A DNA stretch of 64,000 bases from Kytococcus schroeteri (GCF_002847825.1 NZ_PKIZ01000001.1:1-64000), one strand, 5' to 3'. Counted from the first letter of the stretch, positions 15,853-25,112 are shown. Numbers and translations are program-made. Notes: generated by a model not told the origin, from the letters alone.

Positions 15853-16344
15853 TCAGTAGAAGCGGCGGGTGGTGTAGCGCCAGGTCCAGATGCGGTCGCA
15901 GACGACGCGACGGCCCGGACGCGGGGCGTGGAAGATGTAGTTGCGGCCGTTCCACGGCACGTAGAAGCCCACGTGCGAGGCGTGGTTGTAGTTGCCGACG
16001 AACAGCATGTCGCCGAGCGTCGCGTTGCGGCGCGAGATGGCCTTGGCGCGACGGTACTGGGTGGCGGCGGAGCGCGGCAGGGTGATGCCGTGGCGCTTGT
16101 ACGCCCACTGCACCAGGCCGGAGCAGTCGTAGGCGGAGGGGCCGTTGGCGCCGTACACGTACGGCTTGCCCTCCTGGGTACGGGCGGTGCGGTAGATGTT
16201 GCGGCGCGACGTGCGGGTCAGGGCGCTGGCACCCGTGGCCCCACCGACCGTCACGGCGGCCGCACCGACGGCGGCCGCAGCCGTCCCGGTGAGCACGGAG
16301 CGACGGGTCGCGACGGCAGGCATCTCGAAGGTCGTTGCAGACAT
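15853..16344 (-). CDS. Secreted NlpC/P60 cell wall endopeptidase
   Basis: A 163-residue peptidoglycan hydrolase expected to cut stem peptides outside the cell. Residues 1-42 form a signal with a twin-arginine-like ATRRSVLTG followed by an Ala/Gly/Val-rich helix. The NlpC/P60 domain starts near 47 and carries Cys74 (YDCSGLVQWAY), His124 (ASHVG) and His139 (IFHAP). There are no SH3, LysM or coiled-coil modules, so it is one of the shortest forms. ATG 16344 is chosen because the longer frame runs through a clear riboswitch. Expression should fall when cyclic di-AMP is high. Confidence 0.9.
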   Translation of the reverse strand: MSATTFEMPAVATRRSVLTGTAAAAVGAAAVTVGGATGASALTRTSRRNIYRTARTQEGKPYVYGANGPSAYDCSGLVQWAYKRHGITLPRSAATQYRRAKAISRRNATLGDMLFVGNYNHASHVGFYVPWNGRNYIFHAPRPGRRVVCDRIWTWRYTTRRFY

Positions 16345-16361
16345 GAGGGATCTCAGGATCG

Positions 16362-16538
16362 CTTGCGGAGTATGACCTGTCGGGTTCGGCTCCTGTGAAA
16401 CCGGCCAGGGGGACACCTGGCTTCACCCCGAGACGGCTGGAGGCCGTCAGTTGTGGGTACCCCGTTCCCGCCATCGACTTTCGTCGGACATCAACGGCGT
16501 CGTGGCGGGACTCAGCGCGACGTCGTCACCCCCGCAAG
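16362..16538 (-). promoter_or_regulatory. Cyclic di-AMP riboswitch (ydaO-yuaA type)
   Basis: The minus strand directly upstream of the NlpC/P60 gene carries the aptamer's conserved blocks in order: CGGGGUACCCA, a GC hairpin, UCGGGGUGAAGCC, then AGCCGAACCCGACAGG and UCCGCAAGCG. Outer strands CUUGCGG (16538-16532) and CCGCAAG (16368-16362) can close the structure. Ydao-class riboswitches bind c-di-AMP, turn genes off, and in actinobacteria usually precede cell wall hydrolases, exactly as here. The gene starts 18 bases after the aptamer, so control of initiation or early termination are both possible. The exact ends are approximate. Confidence 0.85.
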
Positions 16539-16645
16539 GGATCGGGGGCGTGGACAACGTAGGGCACGCTCTCCGGGGAGGTCAACCCATGGGGGGAGGG
16601 CGCGTCTCCACCCACGGGCTGGAGCGGCGTCGGTAGCCTCCACCC

Positions 16646-17200
16646 ATGACGACCGACCCGTCCGAGTCGAGCGCCGACCTGCCCGGTGTGCAGGACGGCT
16701 TCCAGCGCCTGTGGGTGCCCCACCGGATGGCCTACCTGGAGGCCAATCCCGCGCGGGGAGGCGAGCCCCGGGGGTGTCCCTTCTGCGAGGCCCCGCGCAA
16801 GGACGACGCCAGTGGCCTGGTGGTGGCCCGCGGGACGCACTGCTTCGTGGCCCTCAACCTCTTCCCGTACAACCCCGGCCACCTGCTCGTGTGCCCCTAT
16901 GCGCACGTGCCGGAGTACCTCGACATCGCCGACGAGGCCCTGGCGGAGTTCAGCGCGATGACGCAGCAGGCCATGCGCACGCTGCGCGCGGCCTCGGGGT
17001 GCCACGGCTTCAACCTCGGCATGAACCAGGGGTCCGTGGCCGGAGCCGGGGTGGCCGAGCACCTCCACCAGCACGTGGTGCCGCGCTGGTCGGGGGACTC
17101 CAACTTCTTCCCCGTGGTGGCCCGGACGCGTGCCCTGCCCGAGCTGCTCGAGGACACCCGCGCCAAGTTGTCGGCCGCCTGGGACGACCACGCCGCGTGA
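16646..17200 (+). CDS. HIT domain protein, probable diadenosine tetraphosphate phosphorylase
   Basis: A 184-residue nucleotide-binding hydrolase or phosphorylase of the histidine triad family. The active-site triad is HLHQHVV at 139-145 with His141 as the expected nucleophile. Cys44/Cys47 with a later His could bind zinc. Its place between thrS and pgsA equals that of mycobacterial Rv2613c, a tetraphosphate phosphorylase, which is the basis of the name. TAGCCT lies six bases before ATG 16646 and no ribosome site is present, suggesting a leaderless message. Confidence 0.9.
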   Translation: MTTDPSESSADLPGVQDGFQRLWVPHRMAYLEANPARGGEPRGCPFCEAPRKDDASGLVVARGTHCFVALNLFPYNPGHLLVCPYAHVPEYLDIADEALAEFSAMTQQAMRTLRAASGCHGFNLGMNQGSVAGAGVAEHLHQHVVPRWSGDSNFFPVVARTRALPELLEDTRAKLSAAWDDHAA

Positions 17201-17240
17201 CGGGCGCGCGGCACGTCTGAGAGGTGCCCGGAACGTGCGA

Positions 17241-17271
17241 GGGCCCCGCCGGACCGTGTCCGACGGGGCCC
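17241..17271. terminator. Terminator between HIT and GlsB-type genes
   Basis: Arms GGGCCCCG and CGGGGCCC extend after one mismatch by four more pairs, with a five-base loop, between convergent genes. Confidence 0.7.
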
Positions 17272-17290
17272 ACGCGAGTGGGTGACCGGC

Positions 17291-17557
17291 TCAGCGACGG
17301 TGCGTGAGCTTGCCCACGATGAACAGCAGCAGGCAGGCACCCACGATGGAGGCCAGGAAGCTCGGGATGCTGAACGGGCGGTCCATGAAGTTGCCGTCAG
17401 CGAACAGGATGTTCCAGAGGAAGCCGAACAGGCCGGCACCCACGACACCGGTGATGACGTTGGCCGGGATGCCCATGGAGGCGTCCGTGCCCATGATCTT
17501 GCTGGCGATCCAGCCGGCGACACCGCCGACGATGATCCACGCGATGATGGTCCACAT
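17291..17557 (-). CDS. GlsB/YeaQ/YmgE family stress membrane protein
   Basis: An 88-residue protein with three hydrophobic helices and the glycine-rich motifs GGVAGWIASKIMG and NVITGVVGAGLFGFL typical of transglycosylase-associated (GlsB/YeaQ) proteins. Their biochemical role is unknown, but they are often induced by envelope or general stress. AAAGGAG lies seven bases before ATG 17557. It sits alone on the minus strand inside the otherwise plus-strand thrS-HIT-pgsA block, so it is probably a later insertion into that gene order. Confidence 0.88.
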   Translation of the reverse strand: MWTIIAWIIVGGVAGWIASKIMGTDASMGIPANVITGVVGAGLFGFLWNILFADGNFMDRPFSIPSFLASIVGACLLLFIVGKLTHRR

Positions 17558-17740
17558 GAGGGACTCCTTTCGTCAGTGCCCTCGGAGGGGAAGGTGACTG
17601 CCCGAGTGGGCAGTCGGAGGGCGCTTGCACCGACTCTAGGACCTCGCGGCCGTGATTTCCTGTCGAGGGGAATGGGCCCGGGGCCGTCCCGCGGACGCGC
17701 CGACCGGCGTGCCGCGGCGGCGGACTAGGCTCTGAGCGCC

Positions 17741-18376
17741 ATGTTGAGCCGTCATGCCCGCCCCGCCCTCGCGCGCGTCGTGGACCCCCTCGCCCGAGCG
17801 CTCCTGCGCGCCGGCCTGGGACCCGACGCGGTGTCCGTGGGTGGCCTGCTGGGCGTCGTGGTGGCGTCCCTGTGGTTCTTCCCCCGCGGGCAGTTCCTCG
17901 CCGGGACCCTCGTGGTGACCCTCTTCGTGCTCTCCGACCTGCTGGACGGCGCGATGGCCCGCCAGCAGGAGCGCTCCCGGCCGTGGGGGGCCTTCCTCGA
18001 CTCCACCTGCGACCGGGTCGGGGACGCCGCGGTGCTGCTCGGCATCGCCTGGTGGGCCCTGCGGGTGGCGGGCACCGGCAGCGACCCCGTGCTCCCGGCC
18101 GACCACGCCGGGGTGCTGGGCGCCCTGACGCTCGGTTCGCTGGTGGCCGGCTTCCTGGTCAGCTACGCGCGGGCCCGTGCCGAGGGGCTGGGCGTCCGCG
18201 CCGACGGGGGCCCGGCCGAGCGGGCCGAGCGGCTGCTGCTCGTGCTGGTGACCACGGGGCTGGTGGGCCTGGGCCTGCCGGTCGTTCTCCTCACCCTCTC
18301 GATGGGGGTGCTCCTGGCCGCCAGCCTGCTCACGGTCGCGCACCGGGTGGCCACCGCCCGGCGGGAGCTGGTGTGA
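17741..18376 (+). CDS. pgsA: CDP-alcohol phosphatidyltransferase (phosphatidylinositol phosphate synthase type)
   Basis: A 211-residue membrane enzyme that joins a CDP-diacylglycerol headgroup donor to an alcohol, in this context probably inositol phosphate. The full signature is present: Asp66, Asp69-Gly70, Ala73-Arg74, Gly83, Asp87 and Asp91 (DLLDGAMAR then GAFLDSTCD). About five or six helices are predicted. TAGGCT lies eight bases before ATG 17741. The gene overlaps the next one (mannosyltransferase) by four bases; together they start phosphatidylinositol mannoside synthesis. The acyltransferase usually found between them is absent. Confidence 0.9.
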   Translation: MLSRHARPALARVVDPLARALLRAGLGPDAVSVGGLLGVVVASLWFFPRGQFLAGTLVVTLFVLSDLLDGAMARQQERSRPWGAFLDSTCDRVGDAAVLLGIAWWALRVAGTGSDPVLPADHAGVLGALTLGSLVAGFLVSYARARAEGLGVRADGGPAERAERLLLVLVTTGLVGLGLPVVLLTLSMGVLLAASLLTVAHRVATARRELV

Positions 18377-19569
18377 GGCGCCACATCGGACTGGTGTGCC
18401 CCTACCCGGTGGACATGCCCGGTGGTGTGCAGGCCCACGTGCGGGACCTGGCCTCCACCCTGGACGCAGCCGGCCACCGCGTGAGCGTGCTCGCCCCCGT
18501 GGCCGGGTCCGGGGCGGCTCTGCGCCGCGCCTGCCGGGCCGAGGAGGACGCCCCGCTGTCCCCGCTCGCGGCCGGCACCTGGGGCCTCCCGCCCTCGGTG
18601 GGCCTGACCGTGGTGCCCGGGGCGCTGGCCGTGCCCTACGCCTGGTCGGCCTCGCACGTGACCACCGGCCGCGGTGCACGCCGCGCGGTGGGTGACTGGG
18701 TGCGGGACGTGGCCCCGGACCTGGTGCACCTCCACGAGCCCATGGCGCCGAGCCTCTCCCTGACCGCGGCCGACGTGGTGCGCGACCGCCTGCCGATGGT
18801 GGCCACCCACCACAGCGCCTTCAAGCCGGGGCACTCCCTGCGCCAGGTGCTGCCGCTGACCCAGCAGGTGCTGCGCCCGGTGGCGGCTTCCATCGCCGTC
18901 TCGCGCCCCACCCGGCGGTCCGTGCGCGAGTGCCTCGGGGTGGAGCCCCGCGTCATCCCCACCGGGGTACGCGTCTCCCGCTTCACCGACCCGCCACCCC
19001 GGGCGCCGTGGTCCGAGGGGCCGGGGCGCCCCACCATCACGTTCATCGGTCGGTCCAGCGAGCACCGCAAGGGCCTGCGGACCCTGCTGGAGGCCCTCCC
19101 GGGGATCGTGCAGCGCACCCCGGGGGCGCGCGTCTTCGTGGCCGGTCCCGGGCAGCCCGCCGCCCGCCGGGTGGTGGACCAGGAGTTCCCCCACCTGCGC
19201 ACCTCGCTGGTGTGGCTGGGGGAGCTCAGCGAGGCCGACAAGGCGTCCCTGATGCGGAGCGTGTCGCTCATGGTGGCGCCCCAGGTGCAGGGGGAGAACT
19301 TCGGTGTGACGCTCGTGGAGGCCATGGCCGCCGGGGCGCCGGTGGTGGCCAGCGACCTGCCGGCCTACCGATCGGTGCTCGACGGGGCGGGCCTGCACTT
19401 CCGCGCCGGTGACGCCGACGACCTGGCCCGGGTCCTCGAGGAGGTGGTGCTCGACCCCGGCCTGCGCGCACGGATGCGCCGGGCCTCGGTGGAACGGGCC
19501 GCCCGCTTCGACTGGCAGGTGGTGGGACGCGAGGTCATGCACGTCTACGAGGAGGTGGTCCGGGCGTGA
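18373..19569 (+). CDS. pimA: Phosphatidylinositol alpha-mannosyltransferase
   Basis: A 398-residue GT-B glycosyltransferase (family 4) acting at the inner membrane face, transferring mannose from GDP-mannose to phosphatidylinositol. The N-terminal domain opens with VCPYPVDMPGGVQAHV, the acceptor-side loop characteristic of PimA. The C-terminal donor site has GRSSEHRKGL and the E-x7-E-like ENFGVTLVE. GTG 18373 overlaps the pgsA stop as GTGA. Its position after pgsA and before a small membrane protein agrees with the conserved actinobacterial locus. Confidence 0.9.
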   Translation: MRRHIGLVCPYPVDMPGGVQAHVRDLASTLDAAGHRVSVLAPVAGSGAALRRACRAEEDAPLSPLAAGTWGLPPSVGLTVVPGALAVPYAWSASHVTTGRGARRAVGDWVRDVAPDLVHLHEPMAPSLSLTAADVVRDRLPMVATHHSAFKPGHSLRQVLPLTQQVLRPVAASIAVSRPTRRSVRECLGVEPRVIPTGVRVSRFTDPPPRAPWSEGPGRPTITFIGRSSEHRKGLRTLLEALPGIVQRTPGARVFVAGPGQPAARRVVDQEFPHLRTSLVWLGELSEADKASLMRSVSLMVAPQVQGENFGVTLVEAMAAGAPVVASDLPAYRSVLDGAGLHFRAGDADDLARVLEEVVLDPGLRARMRRASVERAARFDWQVVGREVMHVYEEVVRA

Positions 19570-20204
19570 CCGCTCGAGATCTGGACCCGACGGCCCTGGT
19601 GCGGGCGGTCGGCGCAGGCACCCTGGTGGCCCTGCTGGTGCTCGCCGTGGGGGCGGTGCTGCTCTGGCGTGCCCGGGCGGCAGGCCGGGCGCGGGAGGCC
19701 CACGCCCGCATCGAGGCCTCGCGGGCCGCGCTGGACGCGGCCCTGATGCGCCGCGCCCTGGCCGCCCGCGAGTTCGCCAGCATCGGCTGCCTCGACCCGG
19801 CCAGCGCGGTCATCGTGCTGCGCACCGTGGGCGACGTGCTGGACGCCTGCGACGCCGCCGGCCCCGGCGAGGTCATGGGCCCCGACCGGCTCGAGGCCGA
19901 GGAGCACCTCACCGAGGCCCTGCGTCGCGCCTTCCACCAGCGCCACGGCAGCGGGGGCGCCAGCGGCGGGGAGCTCGGACCGCAGCGCCTGGCCGCCAAG
20001 CAGGCCCTCGCCCGCGCGTCGGAGCGGGTGCACGCCCAGCGGCTGCACCACAACGAGGAGGTGCGGGCCACCCGTCACATCGTGGACGGCCGCACCGCGC
20101 GCCTCCTGGGGCTCTCGCGCGGGGTGAGCCGCCCCGAGCCGCTGGAGGTGGAGGACGACGTCCCGTACCTGCGCTCGGCCGACGGTGAGCGCGACGTAGA
20201 CTGA
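19566..20204 (+). CDS. Conserved membrane-anchored protein of the pimA locus, function unknown
   Basis: A 212-residue protein with one N-terminal membrane helix at about 14-35 and a long, charged, largely alpha-helical cytoplasmic part with Ala/Arg/Glu-rich segments that could form a coiled coil; the architecture is loosely LemA-like. The C-terminus is acidic. GTG 19566 overlaps the pimA stop as GTGA, so it is probably made together with PimA and may be an accessory protein of lipid mannosylation. A TAGACT at 20195-20200, inside its last codons, is the likely promoter of pdxS. Confidence 0.65.
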   Translation: MTARDLDPTALVRAVGAGTLVALLVLAVGAVLLWRARAAGRAREAHARIEASRAALDAALMRRALAAREFASIGCLDPASAVIVLRTVGDVLDACDAAGPGEVMGPDRLEAEEHLTEALRRAFHQRHGSGGASGGELGPQRLAAKQALARASERVHAQRLHHNEEVRATRHIVDGRTARLLGLSRGVSRPEPLEVEDDVPYLRSADGERDVD

Positions 20205-20261
20205 GGGACCGGCCCTCCGCGCCCGGAGGCGTCCCCCCAGCACAGCGAAAGGCACATCGAC

Positions 20262-21158
20262 GTGACTGAGCAGAACCCCACCACCGGCACCGCCCGTGTG
20301 AAGCGCGGCATGGCCGAGATGCTCAAGGGCGGCGTGATCATGGACGTGGTCACCCCCGAGCAGGCCCGCATCGCCGAGGATGCCGGCGCCGTGGCGGTGA
20401 TGGCTCTCGAGCGCGTCCCCGCGGACATCCGCACCGAGGGCGGCGTGGCGCGCATGAGCGACCCCGACCTCATCGACGGCATCATCGAGGCGGTGTCGAT
20501 CCCGGTGATGGCCAAGGCCCGCATCGGCCACTTCGTCGAGGCGCAGGTGCTGCAGTCCCTCGGCGTCGACTACGTGGACGAGTCCGAGGTGCTCACCCCG
20601 GCCGACTACGCCAACCACATCGACAAGTTCGCCTTCGACGTGCCCTTCGTCTGCGGCGCCACCAACCTGGGCGAGGCCCTGCGCCGCATCACCGAGGGCG
20701 CGGCCATGATCCGCTCCAAGGGCGAGGCCGGCACCGGCGACGTGTCCAACGCCACCACCCACATGCGCACCATCCGCGCCGAGATCAACCGCCTCACCAC
20801 GCTGGCCGAGGACGAGCTGTACGTGGCCGCCAAGGAGCTGCAGGCCCCCTACGAGCTGGTCAAGGAGGTGGCGCAGAACGGCAAGCTGCCGGTCGTGCTG
20901 TTCACCGCCGGCGGCATCGCCACCCCGGCCGACGCCGCGATGATGATGCAGCTGGGCGCCGAGGGCGTCTTCGTGGGCTCGGGCATCTTCAAGTCCGGCA
21001 ACCCCGCCGAGCGCGCCAAGGCCATCGTCCAGGCCACCACCTTCCACGACGACCCGGCCAAGATCGCCGAGGTCTCCCGCGGTCTGGGCGAGGCGATGGT
21101 GGGCCTCAACGTCGAGGGCATCGCCGAGCCCCACCGCCTCGCCGAGCGCGGCTGGTGA
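20262..21158 (+). CDS. pdxS: Pyridoxal 5'-phosphate synthase, synthase subunit
   Basis: The 298-residue PdxS subunit makes pyridoxal phosphate from ribose 5-phosphate, glyceraldehyde 3-phosphate and ammonia supplied by PdxT. The TIM-barrel residues Asp28, Lys85 ([10 protein letters not shown]) and Lys153 (RSKGEAGTG) match the known Schiff-base chemistry. GTG 20262 follows GAAAGG by about nine bases; [16 protein letters not shown] is a normal N-terminus. Its stop overlaps the pdxT start by four bases, matching the 1:1 complex of the two subunits. Confidence 0.98.
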   Translation: MTEQNPTTGTARVKRGMAEMLKGGVIMDVVTPEQARIAEDAGAVAVMALERVPADIRTEGGVARMSDPDLIDGIIEAVSIPVMAKARIGHFVEAQVLQSLGVDYVDESEVLTPADYANHIDKFAFDVPFVCGATNLGEALRRITEGAAMIRSKGEAGTGDVSNATTHMRTIRAEINRLTTLAEDELYVAAKELQAPYELVKEVAQNGKLPVVLFTAGGIATPADAAMMMQLGAEGVFVGSGIFKSGNPAERAKAIVQATTFHDDPAKIAEVSRGLGEAMVGLNVEGIAEPHRLAERGW

Positions 21159-21847
21159 GCGCGACCGACCACACCCACGGCGCTCCCTCGTCCCACGACG
21201 GGGGAGCGCCGCTGGTGGGCGTGCTGGCCGTCCAGGGCGACGTGCGCGAGCACGTGCACGCGCTGGAGGCCAGCGGCGCGCGGACCGTCGCGGTGCGCCG
21301 TCCCCAGGAGCTCGCCGCGGTGGACGGTCTGGTCGTCCCGGGCGGGGAGTCCACCGTCATGGACAAGCTCACCCGCCTGTTCGGGCTGCGCGAGCCGCTG
21401 CTCGAGCGCATCGCCGCGGGCATGCCGGTCTACGGTTCCTGCGCGGGGATGATCATGCTGGCCGACCGGGTGCTCGACGGGCACCCCGAGCAGCAGACGC
21501 TCGGCGGCATCGACATGACGGTCCGGCGCAACGCCTTCGGTCGCCAGGTGGACTCCTTCGAGACCCACCTGCCCGTTCCCGCCCTGCGCGAGGGCACCAC
21601 CGAGCTGGTGCACGCCGTGTTCATCCGGGCCCCGTGGGTCGAGGAGGTGGGCGAGGGCGTCGAGGTCCTGGCCCGCGTGCCGCGCACCGACCCGGTGGAC
21701 GGCGAGCACCCCGAGCCGGCGGCCGCCGAGCGGGTGGTGGCCGTGCGCCAGGGCGCCCTGCTGGCCACCTCCTTCCACCCCGAGGTCACCGGCGACCGCC
21801 GCGTCCACGAGTACTTCGTGGAGATGGTGCGCGCCGCCCGCGACTGA
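21155..21847 (+). CDS. pdxT: Pyridoxal 5'-phosphate synthase, glutaminase subunit
   Basis: This 230-residue glutamine amidotransferase releases ammonia for PdxS. The catalytic triad is Cys96 (GSCAGM), His208 and Glu210 (SFHPE). PGGEST at 62-67 is the oxyanion strand of the family. About 18 extra residues at the N-terminus are rich in His, Ser and Gly; an internal start is possible, but GTG 21155 overlaps the pdxS stop and is preferred. Confidence 0.97.
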   Translation: MSATDHTHGAPSSHDGGAPLVGVLAVQGDVREHVHALEASGARTVAVRRPQELAAVDGLVVPGGESTVMDKLTRLFGLREPLLERIAAGMPVYGSCAGMIMLADRVLDGHPEQQTLGGIDMTVRRNAFGRQVDSFETHLPVPALREGTTELVHAVFIRAPWVEEVGEGVEVLARVPRTDPVDGEHPEPAAAERVVAVRQGALLATSFHPEVTGDRRVHEYFVEMVRAARD

Positions 21848-21918
21848 GGCAGCCGCACCACGGGTCGTTAGGATGGCCCGCTGCAACCAGACCTTTCGTA
21901 CCGAGCAGAGGGAGCACC

Positions 21919-22680
21919 GTGGCCGGTCACTCCAAGTGGGCAACGACCAAGCACAAGAAGGCGGCGATCGACGCCAAGCGTGCCAAGCTCTTCGCCAAGC
22001 TGATCAAGAACATCGAGGTGGCCGCCCGCACCGGCGGCGGCGACCCGGCGGGCAACCCGTCCCTGTTCGACGCCATCCAGAAGGCCAAGAAGAGCTCGGT
22101 GCCCAATGACAACATCGACCGTGCGGTGAAGCGCGGCTCCGGTGCCGAGGGCGGTGGCGCGGACTACCAGACGCTGACCTACGAGGGCTACGCCCCCGGC
22201 GGCGTGGGCCTCATCATCGAGTGCCTGAGCGAGAACAAGAACCGCGCCGTCATGGAGGTGCGCACCGCGCTCACCCGCAACGGCGGCCAGATGGCCGACT
22301 CCGGCTCGGTGGCCTTCAACTTCCACCGCAAGGGCGTGGTCGTGGTGCCCGCCGGTGAGAAGTCCGAGGACGAGCTCATGGAGATCGTCCTGGAGGCCGG
22401 CGCCGAGGAGCTCACCGACATGGGCGAGGCCGGCTTCGAGGTGACCACCGAGCCGTCGGACATGGTCCCCGTGCGCACCGCGCTGCAGGAGGCGGGCGTC
22501 GACTACGACTCCGCCGACGTGAAGATGCTGCCGATCACCCCGATCGAGCTGGACGCCGAGGGGGCGCGCAAGCTGTTCCGCCTCATCGACGCGCTCGAGG
22601 ACTGCGACGACGTGCAGGAGGTCTACGCCGCCGCCGACGTGCCGGACGCGGTGCTGGCCGAGCTCGACTCCGAGGACTGA
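21919..22680 (+). CDS. YebC/PmpR family DNA-binding protein
   Basis: A 253-residue member of the YebC family. Members have been described both as transcription regulators and as ribosome-associated factors helping translation. It begins with the hallmark [13 protein letters not shown] and continues with [45 protein letters not shown] and the Asp/Glu-rich end. GTG 21919 follows AGAGGGAG; TAGGAT at 21869-21874 is a likely -10. The Holliday junction genes ruvCAB start four bases after it, the usual order. Confidence 0.95.
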   Translation: MAGHSKWATTKHKKAAIDAKRAKLFAKLIKNIEVAARTGGGDPAGNPSLFDAIQKAKKSSVPNDNIDRAVKRGSGAEGGGADYQTLTYEGYAPGGVGLIIECLSENKNRAVMEVRTALTRNGGQMADSGSVAFNFHRKGVVVVPAGEKSEDELMEIVLEAGAEELTDMGEAGFEVTTEPSDMVPVRTALQEAGVDYDSADVKMLPITPIELDAEGARKLFRLIDALEDCDDVQEVYAAADVPDAVLAELDSED

Positions 22681-22684
22681 CCCG

Positions 22685-23311
22685 GTGCGGGTCCTCGGCG
22701 TCGACCCCGGCCTCACGCGGTGCGGCCTGGGCGTCGTCGAGGGCCGCCGCGGGGGTGCGCTGCGGATGGTGGCGGTCGACGTGGCCCGCACCAACACTGA
22801 CGCCCTGCCCGAGCAGCGCCTCCTGGCGGTGAGCCGCCGCATCGAGGAGTGGATCGAGCGCTATCAGCCGGACGCGGTGGCGGTGGAGCGCATCTTCGCC
22901 CGGTCGGACGTGAGCACCATCATGGGAACCGTCCAGGCCAGCGGGGTCGCGCTGGTGGCCGCCGCGCGCGCCGGGGTGGAGGTGGGCCAGCACACCCCGA
23001 GCGAGGTGAAGGCCGCCGTGTGCGGCAACGGCCGGGCGGGCAAGGAGCAGGTCACCGCGATGGTGACGCGCATCCTGGCGCTGGACACCCCGCCCCGCCC
23101 GGCGGACGCCGCCGACGCGCTCGCGCTGGGCATCGCCCAGGTGTGGCGCGGCGGGGGAGAGCGGCAGCTGGCCGCGGCGGCCGGCACCGGTCGCCGCACC
23201 GGCGCGCGCTGGGACGCGGCCGTGGCCGCCCAGTCCGAGGCCCGGGCGCGGTCCGCCGAGCGGTGGCGCGCGGCAGAGCAGAAGGCCCGAACGAGCAGGA
23301 GGACCCCGTGA
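22685..23311 (+). CDS. ruvC: Crossover junction endodeoxyribonuclease RuvC
   Basis: The 208-residue resolvase cuts Holliday junctions after branch migration by RuvAB. The four catalytic acids are visible: Asp7 (GVDPGL), Glu68 (AVERIF), Asp141 and Asp144 ([10 protein letters not shown]). About 45 extra C-terminal residues beyond the core are Ala/Arg-rich. The start GTG 22685 is four bases after the yebC stop; the end overlaps ruvA by four bases. Confidence 0.97.
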   Translation: MRVLGVDPGLTRCGLGVVEGRRGGALRMVAVDVARTNTDALPEQRLLAVSRRIEEWIERYQPDAVAVERIFARSDVSTIMGTVQASGVALVAAARAGVEVGQHTPSEVKAAVCGNGRAGKEQVTAMVTRILALDTPPRPADAADALALGIAQVWRGGGERQLAAAAGTGRRTGARWDAAVAAQSEARARSAERWRAAEQKARTSRRTP

Positions 23312-23937
23312 TCGTCTCCTTGGAGGGAACCGTGGCCCACGTGGGCCTGGACCACGTCGTGCTGGAGACCGGCGGCGTGGGCCGGCGTGTCCTGGTGCCC
23401 CCGCAGGTGTCGGCCGAGCTGCGCACCGGGCAGCCGGCCCGCCTGGCGACCTCGCTCGTGGTGCGCGAGGACTCGATGACCCTGTACGGCTTCCTCGACG
23501 ACGACACCCGGGAGGTGTTCGAGACCGTGCAGTCGGTCTCCGGCGTGGGGCCGCGCCTGGCGCTGGCGCTGGTGGCCGTGCTCTCCCCGGCCGAGCTGGC
23601 CCGGGCAGTGGCGGCCGAGGACCTGGCCGCGCTGACGAGCGTGCCCGGCATCGGGAAGAAGGGGGCACAGCGGCTGGTGCTGGAGCTCGCCGGAAAGCTG
23701 CCCGCGGTGCCCGTCGGCGCCGAGGGCGAGGTGGCTGTGGTCGACCCGGCGCCCACCGCGGCGGCCGACGGGCCGGCGTGGGCCGGGCAGGTGCGCGAGG
23801 CCCTGGAGGGGCTGGGGTGGAACACCGCCCAGGCCACCCGCGCCACCGACGCGGTCGTCGCGCGTCACGAGGGGGACGACCCGGTGCCCGCGCTGCCGGA
23901 GCTGCTGCGCGAGGCCCTCCGGGAGGCGTCGTCGTGA
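23308..23937 (+). CDS. ruvA: Holliday junction branch migration protein RuvA
   Basis: The 209-residue protein binds the four-way junction and loads RuvB. It shows an OB-fold N-terminus (IVSLEGTV), two helix-hairpin-helix motifs ([13 protein letters not shown] and [16 protein letters not shown]) and a C-terminal RuvB-binding domain after an Ala/Pro-rich linker. GTG 23308 overlaps the ruvC stop as GTGA; the much longer upstream open frame is inside ruvC and was rejected. Confidence 0.97.
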   Translation: MIVSLEGTVAHVGLDHVVLETGGVGRRVLVPPQVSAELRTGQPARLATSLVVREDSMTLYGFLDDDTREVFETVQSVSGVGPRLALALVAVLSPAELARAVAAEDLAALTSVPGIGKKGAQRLVLELAGKLPAVPVGAEGEVAVVDPAPTAAADGPAWAGQVREALEGLGWNTAQATRATDAVVARHEGDDPVPALPELLREALREASS

Positions 23938-25010
23938 CCGACCCCTGGGACCGTTCGGCGGACGCCGGGCCCGAGGCCGCCCCCCGCATCGTGGACCCCG
24001 CGGCGGCGGGGGAGGACGCCGGCCTCGACGCCGCTCTGCGCCCGCGGCGCCTGGCCGACCTCGCCGGGCAGGACCGGGTGCGCGACCAGCTGCACCTGGT
24101 GCTCGAGGCCGCCCGCCGCCGGGGCGCGCCGGCCGACCACATCCTGCTCTCCGGGCCGCCCGGGCTGGGCAAGACGACGCTGGCCATGATCGTGGCCGCC
24201 GAGATGGGCGCGCCGATCCGCATCACCTCCGGACCGGCCATCCAGCACGCCGGCGACCTGGCCGCCATCCTCTCCTCGCTGGCCGAGGGGGAGGTGCTCT
24301 TCCTCGACGAGATCCACCGCATGTCGCGGGCCGCCGAGGAGATGCTCTACCTGGCCATGGAGGACTTCCGCGTGGACGTGGTGGTGGGCAAGGGCCCCGG
24401 GGCCACCGCCATCCCGCTGGAACTGCCGCCGTTCACCGTGGTGGGCGCCACCACGCGCTCGGGGCTGCTGCCCGCGCCGCTGCGCGACCGCTTCGGGTTC
24501 ACCGGGCACCTCGACTACTACGCGGCCGAGGACCTGGCCACGATCCTCACCGTGAACGCCCGCAAGCTGGGCGTGCAGGCCGAGACCCGGGGCATCGCGG
24601 AGATCGCCGGCCGGTCCCGGGGCACGCCCCGCATCGCCAACCGGTTGCTGCGGCGCGTCCGGGACTGGGCCCAGGTGCACGGCCGCCAGGTGGTGGACGC
24701 CGAGGCCTCGCGGGAGGCCCTGGACCTCTTCGACGTCGACCTGCAGGGCCTGGACCGGCTGGACCGCGCGGTCCTGGAGGCGCTGTGCCGCCGCTTCGAC
24801 GGCGGCCCGGTGGGCCTGACCACGCTGGCCGTGGCCGTGGGGGAGGAGCCCGACACCGTGGAGACCGTGGCCGAGCCCTACCTGGTGCGCGAGGGTTTCG
24901 TGGTGCGGACCCCCCGGGGGCGTGCCGCGACCCCCGCGGCCTGGCGCCACCTGGGCGACGAACCGCCGCCACCCGCGGGTCGCTTCGGCCACCCGGCGCC
25001 CCTCGCCTAG
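23934..25010 (+). CDS. ruvB: Holliday junction branch migration helicase RuvB
   Basis: A 358-residue AAA+ motor that drives branch migration with RuvA. Walker A is GPPGLGKTT near 75-83, Walker B LFLDEIHR near 123-130, sensor 1 GATTRSG, and the arginine finger region [11 protein letters not shown] is present, followed by a winged helix. GTG 23934 overlaps the ruvA stop. The TAG stop codon at 25008-25010 is part of a TAGACT -10 hexamer that probably drives secD. Confidence 0.97.
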   Translation: MTDPWDRSADAGPEAAPRIVDPAAAGEDAGLDAALRPRRLADLAGQDRVRDQLHLVLEAARRRGAPADHILLSGPPGLGKTTLAMIVAAEMGAPIRITSGPAIQHAGDLAAILSSLAEGEVLFLDEIHRMSRAAEEMLYLAMEDFRVDVVVGKGPGATAIPLELPPFTVVGATTRSGLLPAPLRDRFGFTGHLDYYAAEDLATILTVNARKLGVQAETRGIAEIAGRSRGTPRIANRLLRRVRDWAQVHGRQVVDAEASREALDLFDVDLQGLDRLDRAVLEALCRRFDGGPVGLTTLAVAVGEEPDTVETVAEPYLVREGFVVRTPRGRAATPAAWRHLGDEPPPPAGRFGHPAPLA

Positions 25011-25013
25011 ACT
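25008..25013 (+). promoter_or_regulatory. -10 element for secDF, sharing the ruvB stop codon
   Basis: TAGACT includes the ruvB TAG. It would give a leader of about 90 bases before secD that contains a short coupled reading frame. No clear -35 is seen. Confidence 0.45.
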
Positions 25014-25067
25014 CACTCCCCGCCGTGCCCGAGGGGGCGGCCCCAACCCACGAACCGAGGTAAGTCG

Positions 25068-25112
25068 ATGCCCATGCCGCGCGAACGGGCCCGCTTGGGG
25101 GTGCGCCGATGA
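25068..25112 (+). CDS. 14-codon leader reading frame coupled to secD
   Basis: ATG 25068 with GAGG eight bases upstream opens MPMPRERARLGVRR, ending in TGA at 25110-25112. The stop overlaps the secD start as ATGA, so ribosomes finishing this frame could start secD directly. Five of its 14 residues are arginine. It is too short for a membrane segment or a classical arrest peptide. It could be a simple coupling device or a chance frame; secD itself has only a weak ribosome site. Confidence 0.4.
   Translation: MPMPRERARLGVRR

Noticed and set aside
25068..25112. SecM/VemP-like arrest peptide controlling secDF
   Set aside because: Only 14 residues, no signal or membrane segment and no known arrest motif; kept only as a coupled leader frame.
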